DNA of 64,000 bases from Pomphorhynchus laevis (lineage: Eukaryota; Acanthocephala; Palaeacanthocephala; Echinorhynchida; Pomphorhynchidae): positions 62,001-126,000 of the forward strand of contig WNNJ02000238.1 in NCBI GenBank assembly GCA_012934845.2, read 5' to 3'. The position numbers and the translations under genes were made by a program. Below, piece after piece: positions 1-11,935 of the stretch; positions within the stretch are counted from its first letter, which is position 1; each line of letters starts with the position of its first letter. A model generated the notes under the pieces. The model had not been told where the DNA came from and searched no databases. It was given only the letters and a program-made list of their open reading frames with translations.

Positions 1-1190
1 ATGGACAATACTGCTATGGAAATAAGCATTCTTCAAGGGAAAAAAGAGGATTTCAAGGTATTTCTTCGTCAATTCAAGACAACAAGGTTAGTGGCTCTTC
101 TTATATTGATGAGAATTTTGGGGAATTACTTCCCCCGATCCCTAAGATTCCAAATTTGGGGATAATCATTTTAAAAAAGCCCTTAGAAAGACATGTCCTA
201 TACAACAAATTTCTAAGAGAGTTTGTACATAGTATGAAAAACCGTGTAGTCTACAACTCAGTTAGATATTTTGACACCAGCATAAAAATTTCCTTTGCTA
301 CCCAGGACCTCCTGGAGAGCTTTGAGAGGTACTTCGTCGCTAACTTCTGCAACATTGCTGAATTTGAGAGGAAACCTATTATGGCATCCCTAAAAATAAG
401 TAATCTTCCTACACAGATGGAGGAAGAAGACATCCATCTTATTAGTAAGACTTACAAGATAAAAAACGTACCTACCCTGTTGGGGAGGAACGGTCTACCA
501 ATTAATGTTGGGTTCTGCTCCGCCGTCATAGGGCAGGCTGAACTCTTAGAAAAATCCCCCTGCAACCCCTTAATGGGTTTTAACCTCAAATTTAGAGTGG
601 TTGGCAAGGAAGAATACACCTACCCGCACTGTAGCAGGTGTCACAAATGGGGGCACTGGACCTCCAGCTGCAGTGCGGTCCAGCGCTGTGGGAAATGTGG
701 TAATGAAGATTGCCCCTCCGCCGAGTCCTCGCTTCCATGCACAAATAATCTGGCCTGCTCCAACCCCGGAGTAGCGCATCCCGCGTGGAGTAGGAAATGC
801 GAGCATTTCAAGAAATATCAGTCTCTTTCATCATACCCTCCAGACCGTCTAAGCCGGCACCTGATTCTTTTTCTCAGGCAGCAACCAGGATGTCCGACAG
901 CGAGCTGTTGTCGATTATGGATCAGCGTTTGGTTTCGTTTTAGAGAGAGGTCCAAGCGTTGATAACTGCCACTATTTCAAATCTATTCGTGAATCCAGAA
1001 CTTCATGTTTCCTCACTCAAGACCTCGAACAAAAGGGGAGCCTCTGCTCACGCTGTCTCCCCCAATCAAGATTGGAAAGTTGATCAGGCAGAAACAATGG
1101 GGAAATGATGATACTACCAAGGGGCAAGTGCCAACCTTAGATGGGGCTAGCGGTGAAAAGGGAAACCTTCCTGCTCCTAGCTCTGTCTAG
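1..1190 (+). pseudogene. LINE-A ORF1 protein (nucleic-acid-binding, zinc knuckle)
   Basis: ORF1 of LINE-A, expected to coat element RNA in the retrotransposition complex. The longest open piece is 156-962. It shows the family core (KPIMASLKISNLP at about 380) and a CCHC knuckle CSRCHKWGHWTSSC at about 630-670, followed by a second Cys-rich stretch (CGKCGNEDC). The frame is broken: the N-terminal part from base 1 is in another frame, and the C-terminus, ending GNLPAPSSV at 1190, is offset from 156-962. The same C-terminal ending (GNFSAPSSV) closes the minus-strand copy at 63066. Divergence and several breaks mark it as old and inactive. Confidence 0.75.
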
Positions 1191-1540
1191 GCTGGCAATC
1201 CCCCATCCAACTAATCCATCACAATGCAGAGTACTCGTGAGCTTTTTTCACTGAATATTCTTCAGTGGAACTCGTGAGGTGTTCTGCCCTTAGACTTCTA
1301 TCTTGTAGAGATGCAGATGTTATAGTCCTTTAGGAGACGCGGTCTATCCGTCTCCCCCAGGACATTACTCGATTTATTCCAAAGCATATCTGTTCCCACT
1401 ATACACCGTACATAACCCCACTTCACTCCTCTTCATCTCAAGAACTCTTGACTTTAGTTAAGTGCTCCTTAAGGTCCTCCCTCTTGCTAAACTACTCATG
1501 TACCGCCCTGTCTTGCTTGGTAGTTTCCGTTTTCTTAAAA
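1..1540 (+). mobile_element. LINE-A copy 1: ORF1 and start of ORF2, truncated
   Basis: Non-LTR retrotransposon fragment entering from the left edge. It has ORF1 (about 1-1190) and then the first part of an ORF2 endonuclease domain (about 1224-1540) that begins with a FSLNILQWNS-like start, typical of apurinic-type LINE endonucleases. At about 1540 the plus-strand reading stops inside the endonuclease and reverse-transcriptase sequence of the same family continues on the minus strand. The family is called LINE-A here; it recurs at 1541-4510, 5530-8885, 10601-10915 and 61040-64000. ORF1 zinc knuckles plus endonuclease-RT ORF2 fit the Jockey/I/CR1 assemblage broadly; I do not assign a clade. Confidence 0.8.
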
Positions 1541-4510
1541 GAAAACAGATGATGTCCGAGACTACATCATTGCATCTGCGCCCAGAGAACAAGGATGTGG
1601 TATCATCAGCGTTTACCACTAGATGTTGATCACGTTTAAAATTCTTGAATAGTACAATGAAGGCAGCAAAATATAAGATAGGAGAAAGTGGGAATCCTTG
1701 AGGAACTCTCGTAATAGGGTAGAACTGACGCATCAAGGTCGTCTTCATAGAAGAACTGCTTGGTGTACAGCAATATATCCACCCTATTAACAATTATCAC
1801 AGGCAACCCGATGGACTTGAGAGAGGAGATAACGAGGGGAATGGAGACGGGGTCAAATGCAGCAGAAAAATCGAGAAAACGAGTCAAAGTGAGTTAATGG
1901 CGGTTATCCCAACAAAACTGATGCACTACACCTATTGCTGAATGAACCAAGCGCTCTTTGACAAACCCATGAAAACTCGTTGGGATCAAGTTACGCCTAC
2001 TTAAATTGTCGCGGATTCTGCGCGCAAGCGCTTTTTCGTAGATGGAGATGAGGAAATTTTTAATCGAAATGGACCGCAGGTCTTTAGGACATGAGACTGG
2101 ATTACGTTTATGTTAAAACATTCTACGACTAATATTGATGCCGGCCATATCATATGGTGAATCTAAAAACATTAAGACGGTCACTTCTCTTGTTTGATCG
2201 GCTGTCAGAAGCTGACAGACCCGAGAAGATAGTGGAGCGACGGATTTGCAGGTGCCCGGGTGTGGCCCCCAGAAGTTAAGGATATATGTAAGAGATAAGT
2301 TTCTACTCCTGAAGTCACACCAAGGCGGGATTAGTTGGGGTGATTGAGTGGCCCATAATTATGTAGGGATAGTGACTCTTCCAAAACTCTGTCAAAGGCA
2401 ATGCTCCCAATCCAACCCACAGCCCTATCCTTCCAGCAGACAAACTTCTCTTTCTTGAATATCTTCCAAAAGGAAGACTGAGAAGGTTTAAGGTGAGCAA
2501 GGCTTGCCCTATCTTTATTCAGCTGGAATTTATATCTAGAGCTCCAGTATCTATTCGAGAGGGCCTATCTTGCGGAGACAGAGAGATTTAGGAAAGTGAA
2601 GTATTTTAGCCAGGACCTCGAGTTTTGTTGGAGTGGGATCGTAAATACGACCTTTATAGGTAGTCGAAAGTAACGCCGTAGCTTTCGATGAGATGTAGGA
2701 ATTAAATTCGGTTAAACTATCAATACTAATTCTAGAGAAAAGTTGGATAGCTGCCTGAAAGAAGGCCACTCTGATGGGATTTAAGTGAAACCTCCTTCTA
2801 AGCTACAAATCCTCCTCAATCCCCCAGCGAATTAGGTCATGAGAGGTGGTCTGTTGTTGTCGCGACTGCTCAGTACAGATTAGTTTCAACAACCACATCT
2901 TGTGAAACAGTAATATGTCGATGATAGAATTAGTTGTTGAGCAATGAAATGTGGAGGACGGTGGTTTGCGAATAAGATAGTCGTTCCTGGCCACTACCCA
3001 AGTTACGGTCCATGAGCTCACTGTTCTTGTGAATTTTCCCTGCCTTAATATAGATATCGGCTATACTGATACGTTTATCGTTTTTACAAAGTGATATTGC
3101 TAAACAAGACACGGCTGGACAAAAATAGTTTAAAAGGAGGGACAATCTTAAGAAGTATTTAACTAGGCTTAAAAGACCTTGAGATGAAGAGGAGTGCGGA
3201 GGGGTTATGTACGGAGTATAGTAGGTGTAGATGTGCTTAAGGATAAATCGAGTAATGTCATGAGGGAGAAGGATAGACAGCGTCTCCTAAAGGGCTATAA
3301 CATCTACATCTCTACCAAATAGAAGGATAAGAACAGAAACACCTCCCGAATTCCACTAAAGAATATTCAGTGAAAAAGGTTCTTGATTACATTGCATTGA
3401 GTTAAGTTAGCTAGAGTGGGATCGCTCATTCCTAGCATGAACCAGGAGAGAGAAGGTTGCCATTCCCATTCCCCGCTTTACCAGGAGAAGACACTTCTTC
3501 CCGGCAATATCAACTTTCCCCATAGAGGCAATATCCCAGCGAGTTGAATATTTTCCTGCTAGTTTAAGAGAAGCTATACTCTGTTTAGGCCTAGGTCTAT
3601 TTTAGAGGCCGAGGGTTTTTATGACGTCAATGTACTGAATGCAGGAGCAGATCCGGACTCCTCTGTCTTTTGTATCAGGTGAACAATGAGTGGTTGAAAT
3701 CTGTCTTCAAAGGCTTGCAGTCTTGCTTCCATGATTTTCAAAATCTCACTATCTGTCATTCTGGGCACTTTAGAGATGAATGCATCAACAAATCCAGCCG
3801 GACGGGGACTGGAACAGGTGGAGGCCCAGTGCCGTGCCACTGGTGACATTCGTGGCAGTGGGGAAACGTAAGGTCGTCGGCATTAATAATTGTGAATGAT
3901 ATATTGCAACCAAGAAACGGACTGAATTTACTGTTAGTCAGGTATTAGTCCTGGTCACCAGTAGAAGAGTCCAAAGCAACCGAAAGTTGCTCTGCATTCT
4001 TCCCCATAATAAGTCGAACGTTCTAAACTTTAAACGTACCCTCAAAATCTTTTAGATCATCATCCGTTGCGTAAAGTGGAAAGTTCGATAATTTCAGGGA
4101 AGCTTGAATAGGCTCATATGTCGTTAAACCATGTTTTATGAGAAATGTTTTAAAATAATCCAAGTATTCAAAGGCCAGATCAGGCGTACAAAACGAAATT
4201 CTGATTCCAAACTCGAAAAATTTAACAGAATTGTGTATAAATTCTACCTTTAAATAATTTAGAGAAATCTCTGAGAAAAATATCAAATAGGATCTTCTCT
4301 CCAAGGGTTACAGACAATTAACTACCACCATATTGACTAATTTCGGCATGGGAGAAAGTTTCCCTTCCGTGCTTGAAGCAAAATAATTAAGATCTGCACT
4401 AACCTTGCTTTGTTTGGTAGGAATTGCGCTAGAAAATAAGAGTTTTGTTGAATCTTTTGAAGCAACGCACATGTTTTCGTTGCTGCACATTTTGTGGTTA
4501 TGAAAAATGC
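1541..4510 (-). mobile_element. LINE-A copy 2, inverted against copy 1, degenerate
   Basis: Read on the minus strand from 4510 down to 1541: ORF1 (about 4510-3400), endonuclease (about 3390-2800), linker and RT (about 2770-1541). RT motif A is FLDFSAAFDPV (about 1850-1885) and motifs B/C are VPQGFPLSPILYF and NADDTTSLFSGRRC (about 1560-1715). The ORF1 N-terminus (starting near MCSNENMC, about 4490) and the middle part HNSVKFFEFGIRISF match the other copies. The zinc-knuckle part is not clear here. Many stops and shifts are present. The 3' part of ORF2 is missing because the copy abuts copy 1 at about 1540. Confidence 0.78.
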
Positions 4511-4572
4511 TGCGTTGTTTTATAATATACACCATGTTATAGCAGACTGTGTCAATATTATGATAATAAAGG

Positions 4573-4584
4573 CGAATGATAAAC
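4573..4584 (+). repeat. Left target-site duplication of the 258-bp repeat insertion
   Basis: CGAATGATAAAC occurs here and again at 5203-5214, exactly bordering the 258-bp tandem repeat. A 12-bp perfect direct repeat at both ends is what a retrotransposition event leaves. Confidence 0.85.
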
Positions 4585-4742
4585 CAGCTTGTATGTAGCC
4601 AGCTAAAATACAAGTTAGTCGAAGAGGTCCGGAAATATCTCAACAAAATCAAATTCAACCGACTACCAACAAGACGATTTCAATGACTCATTTCAATATG
4701 ATGGAGGACCACCATGTGTATCGTCAATATAGTGCATGCTGA

Positions 4743-4807
4743 GGGACGAAACAACGATGATACAGAGACGTCCACTGATGAGTCCCGCTCTGTGGAGTTG
4801 TTTGGAC
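4743..4807 (+). ncRNA. Candidate hammerhead-type ribozyme, permuted strand order (repeat 1, unit 1)
   Basis: Three strands are seen in order. A: GGGACGAAACAAC (4743-4755). B: GTCCACTGATGAGTCCC (4770-4786). C: GTTGTTTGGAC (4797-4807). GGGAC/GTCCC would be stem II, directly abutting GAAA and CTGATGA. ACAAC/GTTGT would be stem III, directly abutting GAA. GTCCA/TGGAC would be stem I. One U (4802) lies between stem III and stem I, the place of the cleavage-site H17. The linkers ACAGAG (4762-4767) and CTCTGT (4788-4793) also pair. Classical hammerheads have cyclic order B-A-C; here it is A-B-C. It must be a pseudoknot or use strands from adjacent units. Activity is unproven. Confidence 0.6.
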
Positions 4808-5000
4808 AGCATGCTTTCTGTCATAATGCAACCTGATAGCTGAAGCTATTATGTAGCCAGCTAAAATACAAGTTAATCGAAGAGGTCCGAAAATATCTCA
4901 ACAAAATCAAATTCAACCGACTACCAACAAGACGATTTCAATGACTCATTTCAATCTGATGGAGGACCACCATGTGTATCGTCAATATAGTGCATGCTGA

Positions 5001-5065
5001 GGGACGAAACAACGATGATACAGAGACGTTTACTGATGAGTCCCGCTCTGTGGAGTTGTTTGGAC
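5001..5065 (+). ncRNA. Candidate hammerhead-type ribozyme, permuted strand order (repeat 1, unit 2)
   Basis: Second copy, 258 bp downstream of the first. Strand B here starts GTTTA instead of GTCCA; it still pairs with TGGAC through two G-U wobbles, so the proposed stem I is kept despite two substitutions. Stems II and III, the GAAA and CTGATGA boxes and the linker helix are unchanged. Confidence 0.55.
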
Positions 5066-5202
5066 AGCATGCTTTCTGTCGTAATGCGACCTGATAGCTG
5101 AAGCTATTATGTAGCCAGCTAAAATACAAGTTAGTCGAAGAGGTCTGGAAATATCTCAACAAAATGAAATTCAACCGACTACCAACAAGACGATTTCAAT
5201 GA

Positions 5203-5214
5203 CGAATGATAAAC
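5203..5214 (+). repeat. Right target-site duplication of the 258-bp repeat insertion
   Basis: Second copy of CGAATGATAAAC, directly after the last partial repeat unit; partner of 4573-4584. Confidence 0.85.
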
Positions 5215-5529
5215 GTTGTAATGTCGAAATTTTCAAACGATTCATTAACATTACATCAAAATCAGTCAGAAATGATCAGAAAAGAATATATGATGATTTT
5301 TTAAATAATAACAAAACTATTGATGAGCTGAACACCTCAGTAAGACACAGAATTTGGTCCTTATTACTACTACTGTTCCCCTTAGTCGCAGTGAGTACTT
5401 TTACTTTTTTCTTAGAACCTTTGTAGTTAATTATAAACAAATAATAATCTTTAACTCCGCAAGGTCATACACGGGATTCTACTGGATATCATTCTCTACC
5501 TCCGATCCTGCGAAGGAATAAATGCAGTT

Positions 5530-8500
5530 TTTTCACGCTTAACATGTCAAATTTTGGCTCGACAAACTACAAACCTATTATGATAACAATTAAAATAATG
5601 AATATAATGCCGAATTTATCTACACACGATGTTATTGAATTGGTACAGGCATTTCGCTTATCTGACGTACGTAAATTAAAGGCCAGGACATCCAACCCAC
5701 TCCAGTTGCTTTTGCAAATACAGATGAGTCGAATGCCTATATCCTAGTAATATTATCTGCTAGCCTGTTTTTTGGTGCAAATCTGAAGTTTTGATTTGTA
5801 GCGGCAGATGAGTGGACTTTCACCCACTGCCATAATTACCACAATTAGGGGCATTAGGTATCCAACTGCTCAAGCTTTAAAAGGTGAGGAACGTGTAGCT
5901 CAAATGACCACTCGGGTATCGCATTCCCAAGGCCAATTTCTTGTCGCAATTGTGAAGAGAGTTATTCAGGCTGTTCAAGGAAATGCAAGGCGTTCAGAGA
6001 TTATCGAAAAAGACATACTAGAGTCTGCAAACGACTCTCCGATCACATTTATTAAAGCTACTAATCACAATAATCCTTCACTTATCAAGATAGATGAGAT
6101 AATTAGAATTACGGATTTGAAGAAGGAACGCATGGCCAATTGCAAAACATGTTAATTAATTTGCTTAGAAACTTTGATGGTATTCAGACTATTTTAGAGT
6201 CCGTCTCGATTATATCGAACAAACGGGCCATATTGGCAACTTAAACTACGATACGTCTTTAGAAGGAAAAGCGATGGAAAAATAAGTACATGCTTTCCAA
6301 TAGAAATGATAATACACTTATTGGTTCCAACAAATATAATGGAAATTATGATAATTTACTCACAAGCCATGGGACGATCAATAGTCACTCTGTTGCGTCT
6401 GGGTCTGGGAAGGGAAACATTCTCAGTTATGGACCCAACTAGTTGGTCCGTTCTTTCCCCTTGCTTATCAACGCAATGGGAAGTAGTCAAAATCCGTTTT
6501 CTCTGAACATTATTCAGTGGGAATTTGTATGTGCTTCTGCACTTAGTCTCTTATCTGGTTAAGATTAGATGTTATAGTCTTTCAGGTGACTAGATAGATC
6601 CGATCCCCAGCACATTACTCGATTTATTCCAAAGCACATAAGCACTCACTTTACTCGCTAAATAATCTCACCTCACTCCTCTTCAGATCAAGGTCTTCTA
6701 ACCTTAGTTAAAAGACATTTAAAATCATACCTCTTACTGAACTGTTCTTGTCCAACCATGTCTTGTTTAGCGATAACACTCTGTAAGAAGAATAAACACA
6801 TCAGCATGGCCAATATATATTTGGCCAGAAGAGAATCCCAAAAACAGTGAACTCCTGGATATAATATTAGGTAGCAGTTATGATATGTTACATGGTGACT
6901 TCAACAATACAACTTGTTGTTGGATTAATGCAGCATTCCGCATAGCCATGACCGTATATCTTACAAACCACCTTCGCTTTCCTTTCATTGCATAACAGCA
7001 AATTATCTCCTCTACTTACTACTGCTACAAGAGAAGTGGCTGTTTAAGCCGTCTGCATTGAGCAGTCGCGCAAACAATTGTCCATCTCGCATTACCTACT
7101 TCGTTGGGGGCTAAAGGATGATACGCTGCTAAGGAGGAGATTCCATTTTGATCCAATCAAAGTGGCCTACTTTCAGGTAGCTTTCGGACTCTTTCCAGTT
7201 GTATGGAATATGAGACTGACCCGATTTAATTTCTACCTTTCTTTGCAAGCTACCGGATCTTTTCGACTACCTTTAAAGGTCGTATATTCAATCCAACTTC
7301 GACTAAACTCAAGGTTCTAGCTAAAATGCTACACCTTCCCAATCACTGTTTCTATCAGACAGGCCCTATCAAAGAATACTTGAGTTACAGTTATATATTC
7401 CAGCTGAGTATGGATGGTGCGAGCATTATTGCTTTAATTCTTCCCAGTCTTCTTTTTGGAAGATATTCAAGAAGGAATAGCGTGTATGTTGGAATGAGAG
7501 AGCATCGAGTTGGATTGTTAGCATAATTCTTGATAAAATTTTGGAGGAGTCACTATCACATCACAAATATGAAGCAATTAAATATCACCTACCAATCCCA
7601 CCTCAGTGTGACTTCAGGAGTAGAAACTTATCTGTTACAGATATTATTAATTCCTGAGTGACTTCCGGGTTCCTCCAAAAAATTCGTTTGCCACTCTCTA
7701 CTTGCATCTATCAGCTTTTGATAGACAGTCAGAGAAAGCAGGTCGCCATTACAATGTTTTTAGCCAATCCCTTAGACATTCCAAGCAACAATATTAGCGG
7801 TAGAATTTTTTTAAAAAGAAAAAGTCAGTATCTTGTCTAAAAGACCTGCGGCTCATTTCGATTCAAAATCCCATCATATTCATTTAAGAAAAAGCGCTTA
7901 AGCGTAAAATCCGCGACTATTTAAAGCGGCGATTTTATAATACCTGGTTTTCATGGTTTTGTGTAAAATCGCACAGTCAATGCAGATATCAGTAAAGTGA
8001 ACTAGTTTTGTCGAGAAAATAGTCATCAGCTTGCTCTATTTATCTTTCTTGACTTTTCTGCGGCATGCGACCGCATCTCTATTCATTTTGTTATCTATTC
8101 TCTCAGGTCCTTCGGGTTGACTGCAAGAATTGTTAAAAGGGTAGAGATACAGCTGTACACTATAAGATTTTTTTACGAGAATGACCCTTATGCACATCAA
8201 TTCTACCCAATTACAGGTGTGCCCCAGGGTTTCCCCACTTTATCCTATCTAATATCTTCTGCATCCATTAATTATATTTAAACATTTTAATCGTAATCAG
8301 CATCTAGTGGTATACTCTGATGACACAACATCCTTGTTTTCTGGACGCAGGTGCAAATATGTATTCTCATACATCAGCCGTTTCTTTTTAAGATAAAAAT
8401 ACCAGTTATTACCTTCCAATCTTATTCTCAACTTACCAAAAGATACCAAGAAAGCAAAAGAGACTAGTAATATATTATCTCTCTTCCATTCTGAATAATC

Positions 8501-8885
8501 AACCAATCCCAGTCTTTTCAAATCGAGTAAGATTCCTGGGATTTACCATTACAGTTAAATGGTCGTCTGGATCAGACTTGAATAGATTCAAGAGTGCCCT
8601 GAAGAGAGCTAGACTGGCCCTGCAACGAGCTTAACATATGTCATTAAGAGGGGGTGCGCAAATGAGCCTCTGGTGCATCCGGGCTATCTCGGGATTAGTC
8701 TTCTTCTCTAGAGGACGTCCTCCAGAGCATATACTAAGTTTTCTAAGCTTCTTATGTCTAAACTACCAACCATAGTACGCTTAGATTAGTACCTCAGGTG
8801 TGTGAGAAACCCTGAGTGGTTTAGTTGGAAGGTGGCGCGTTTGTGTATGCTGGCTGAACGTGATCCCACTCCGTCCTTATAGAAT
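5530..8885 (+). mobile_element. LINE-A copy 3, nearly full length but heavily decayed
   Basis: Plus-strand copy. ORF1 core KPIMITIKIMNIMPNL at about 5570, knuckle remnant around 5800-5960, ORF2 endonuclease start (SLNIIQWEF) at about 6500, endonuclease pieces ISMANIYLAR (about 6800), RT pieces at 7078-7840, an LRLISIQ-like block at about 7850, CAPGFPH at about 8220, YTLMTQHPCFLDAG (decayed YADD region) at about 8300-8350 and RFLGFTITVKWSSGSDLN at about 8530. The 3' part (about 8640-8885) matches 10601-10915 and 62120-62400 in inverse orientation. No frame runs more than about 80 codons. What precedes 5530 (5215-5530) holds a short open frame, MTNDKRCNVEIF..., that I cannot place. Confidence 0.75.
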
Positions 8886-10590
8886 ACGAACTATTAAATT
8901 GATGTTGAACACTATTTTCATATTTTCTATCCACTCCTTGTAATTTTTCATTGGTACGTTATTTTAGTTTAGAAAATGATTTTTATTATAATAAAGGCAA
9001 AGTTAGTATTTGCTATTGATCTTTATTAAGCCCATGCGCTTCTCTACTTAGGCAAAAGCAAAATGTTATTACAAAATATGCGTATTTAAAAATTAATGTA
9101 GAGTGATTTATTAGGATCTAAACCTGTTGACATGAGCAACAACTATTTAAAAAATATTAACAAAAATATCTAAAACAAAAATAAAAGTAAAAATATATTT
9201 GTTCACAAAGATAGTGTAAACGTATAAAACAAAACCGAGTTCTTGGATTATGGCAATTCTATTCGGACAGTCACGTTCAATGACAATTTTGATAGGTAAC
9301 ATTTACATGAATAAATTTGAAAGATTGAAACAAGCGGATGGTTAAACATACATACAAGATTACGACTTATAATGAACAAATATGTGTTCTAAGTAATACT
9401 TTTCATAAATAGACATCATGAGTCTTATTAAAATGAATTAATAAGACTCTTGGTATATTTGCTAATAATATCAATATAGACATATTTTGACATATTTAAG
9501 AAATTTATGGCATGCATAAAAATTTTAAACTAGTTTTAAAACCCTTTTATCACACCAATGCTTTTGAAAATTCTTTCGTAACTGTGACGCATATAAAATC
9601 CTATATTTCTTCCGTGCACGGCAAAAAGTATATAAATCGAATTGACTTGAATCATTGATCTGTAAACTGTTAATCATAAAACGTTTATGTGTAAAAGCAT
9701 TCTAAGTTTTATTTATTCGATGCATGATCAATATTCAATATTAGAATGATCATTGTGACTTGGTAGTACTACGAACTATAATACTAACTGTAGTTGCATC
9801 GATTTTTATGGTAATGTTATATGAATGCGCTTTGAAATACAAGTGCTTTATGCGAGTTTATAAATACGAGGAATAGATCATTTGGAAAAATAGATGAACC
9901 TTTGAGAATTTGCTTAAATAAATGTCGTTCGATTTGATCTATAAAGTTTGGATGCTGATTTTTCAGTAAGAGCAAAAGTTGCGTCTTGATAAATTGTTTA
10001 ATTTAGGTACATTTTCTACTAAAATAAATCGCAGGTGTACAAATACTCAGGTAGATGTCTTGTACCGTTTTGTGTTAATTCACTTACCCTAATACGACAA
10101 AATCAATTCCTAAAAATTACAAATTTTAATAAATTGTAAATTTTTTAGAAAACGAGTCTTAAGATTGAAAACGTTAGTCACTTTGGATCTATGACTCCTA
10201 TTTTGGATTACCATTAGTATTAAAGTCCGATTTGAATGTTCACTTAAGTTCTCATTTCCATTGATCTTGTTCTATTAAATTAGTAGTTTTATTCACTTCA
10301 TGAATAAATAACGAACTGATAGATTAGATTAATAATAGGTAGATTAAATAATTATAATAGATTAGATAATATACTTAACAGATTCACTTAATGATAGGTC
10401 TGTCTCAAAACCATAATGTTAAAATCAGTTTAGCTTCGATTAAACAAACTAGCTATTTCGGTCTAACAAACTGATAATATTTTTAAATAAATAAAGATTT
10501 TATTAACAAAATACAACTTTAGATAACGAATAAGCGAAAACTAGATATAGGATAAATGGTCACCTTTACTAGTGGTCAAACATAACTTGA
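8886..10590. other. AT-rich spacer without recognisable gene
   Basis: About 1.7 kb of AT-rich DNA lying between two LINE-A fragments. No open frame of note, no RNA gene and no clear terminal repeats were seen on either strand. Confidence 0.6.
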
Positions 10591-10600
10591 CACTTTAACA

Positions 10601-10915
10601 TCACGGCCTTAGATCCAGAGGGATCTGAGCCTCCGGCCGCACAAACAGGCCGCCTTCCGACTGAATCATTTGGGGTCTCTCACCACCCTCAAGAGTCCAG
10701 TCGAGACGGACTATGGTCGGTAATCTTGAGATAAGGAGCTTGAGAAATCTTAGTATTTGCTTTGGGGGAGGTCCTCTAGAGAAGAAGACTAATCCCGAGA
10801 TAACCCAAGTACCCCAAATGCGCACTCGGGCTTTCCCATTCAATGACAGATGCTGGGCCGTTTTAGAGCCCACCTTGCTGCTGATAATATTTTTCAATAC
10901 GCTTGCTGTCATTTA
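10601..10915 (-). mobile_element. LINE-A 3' fragment (ORF2 C-terminus)
   Basis: A 103-codon minus-strand frame without stops, including FLKLLISRLPTIVRLDWTL and ending in PLDLRP. The same segment closes LINE-A at 62120-62400 (minus) and at about 8640-8880 (plus). It is the extreme C-terminus of ORF2, so this is a 5'-truncated insertion. Confidence 0.75.
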
Positions 10916-10919
10916 AGCT

Positions 10920-11935
10920 ATTCGGGATTTTACTATTAATGAGCTAGGTGTTACTACATTAATTTTCGACATGTAAAAGCATGTAAAAACATGTTCAACT
11001 GATTTTCTCTCTTATCTAAACATCACTGACCACGAAATGAAATGTTTTTATCACAACAAAACAATTAATTTCATTACCAGGAAACAATTAATATGCCGGA
11101 GCGTTTAGAGGATTTAATCATGTAAAATAAAACAATTTTACAATGCAAATCAACGCACAATTTTGGAATTTTAAAGGAAATCCATCTTCAAATGATTTTA
11201 AAGTGTATATTATAGGAAATTATGGTGAATCATTTGGATTACTGCTCACAATGCATTAAAATATCTATATGAGGAGATAAATTGACTTACGTAATATGCT
11301 GATAATTGATATTTTTAAAATTTATCTTTGTTAGTAGTATGCTAGCAACTTGTGCATATAAACTTCCCGTATCCAATTGATCTTATCATTTTATGCAATT
11401 TCATATTACATATCTTAATAGAATGAATTGATGATTATACCGTGGCTAATTATATAGATTTTATAGTTACAAATACTATGGTTTTTGTTTGTCCAGTTTT
11501 AATACAGGTTTATAAGGCTAATGCAGTACTCGTTTTGGAGTCCATTATTCAACATCCAGATAAAGACTGGACGAATCTAATTATAGCAATAGCATCCGGA
11601 GGAATAAGATTTGTGGATTGTATTCAAACACTTCTTTCATTCAAGCATAGCATTATATCCATCCGTAAGATTATGTTTTTTATTTATAAGTATTTAAATA
11701 AGGATAATATATCCTGTTCATACGGTTCCTCATTGTTATCATTGCAAGATAACATTTTAACGAATTTTATTAAGAAGAAAATGTTTTTAAGTGGCAAATG
11801 TGACTATCAGTCACTTACAAGCCCACTAAAATGACAAAAAAATATTTATAAATTAGGATTCCGTAGAAATGTAAATAAACGTTTTTTAAATTGTACATAT
11901 GAAGATGATGCAGTAACATTTGAGGGAAGATTGTA
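10920..11935. other. AT-rich spacer with one short open frame
   Basis: Mostly AT-rich, with a small cluster of ACATGTAAAA-type repeats at about 10970-11000. The plus-strand frame 11442-11834 (130 codons, hydrophobic start MANYIDFIVTNTMVF) is longer than usual for such DNA, but resembles nothing I recognise. I give it low weight as a gene. Confidence 0.45.

Larger units (their letters stand above)
4585..5202 (+). repeat. 258-bp tandem repeat, about 2.4 units, retrozyme-like
   Basis: The landmark TGTAGCCAGCTAAAATACAAG recurs at about 4594, 4852 and 5110, so the period is exactly 258 bp. The units differ by few substitutions. No protein is encoded. Each complete unit has hammerhead-type boxes (see 4743-4807 and 5001-5065). 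A short tandem array of 200-400 bp monomers bearing hammerhead motifs and flanked by a target-site duplication is the known form of animal retrozymes, small non-autonomous retroelements thought to use PLE machinery. Family membership is inferred from this architecture, not from sequence identity. Confidence 0.75.

Noticed and set aside
4308-5174. Minus-strand frames beginning MNLILLRYF/MNFILLRYF
   Set aside because: They are produced by the 258-bp repeat units; only the part 4308-4500 holds real LINE-A ORF1 sequence.
11442-11834. 130-codon plus-strand frame as a host gene
   Set aside because: No recognisable motif, AT-rich composition equal to the flanks, no promoter or splice context; kept only as a note in the spacer entry.
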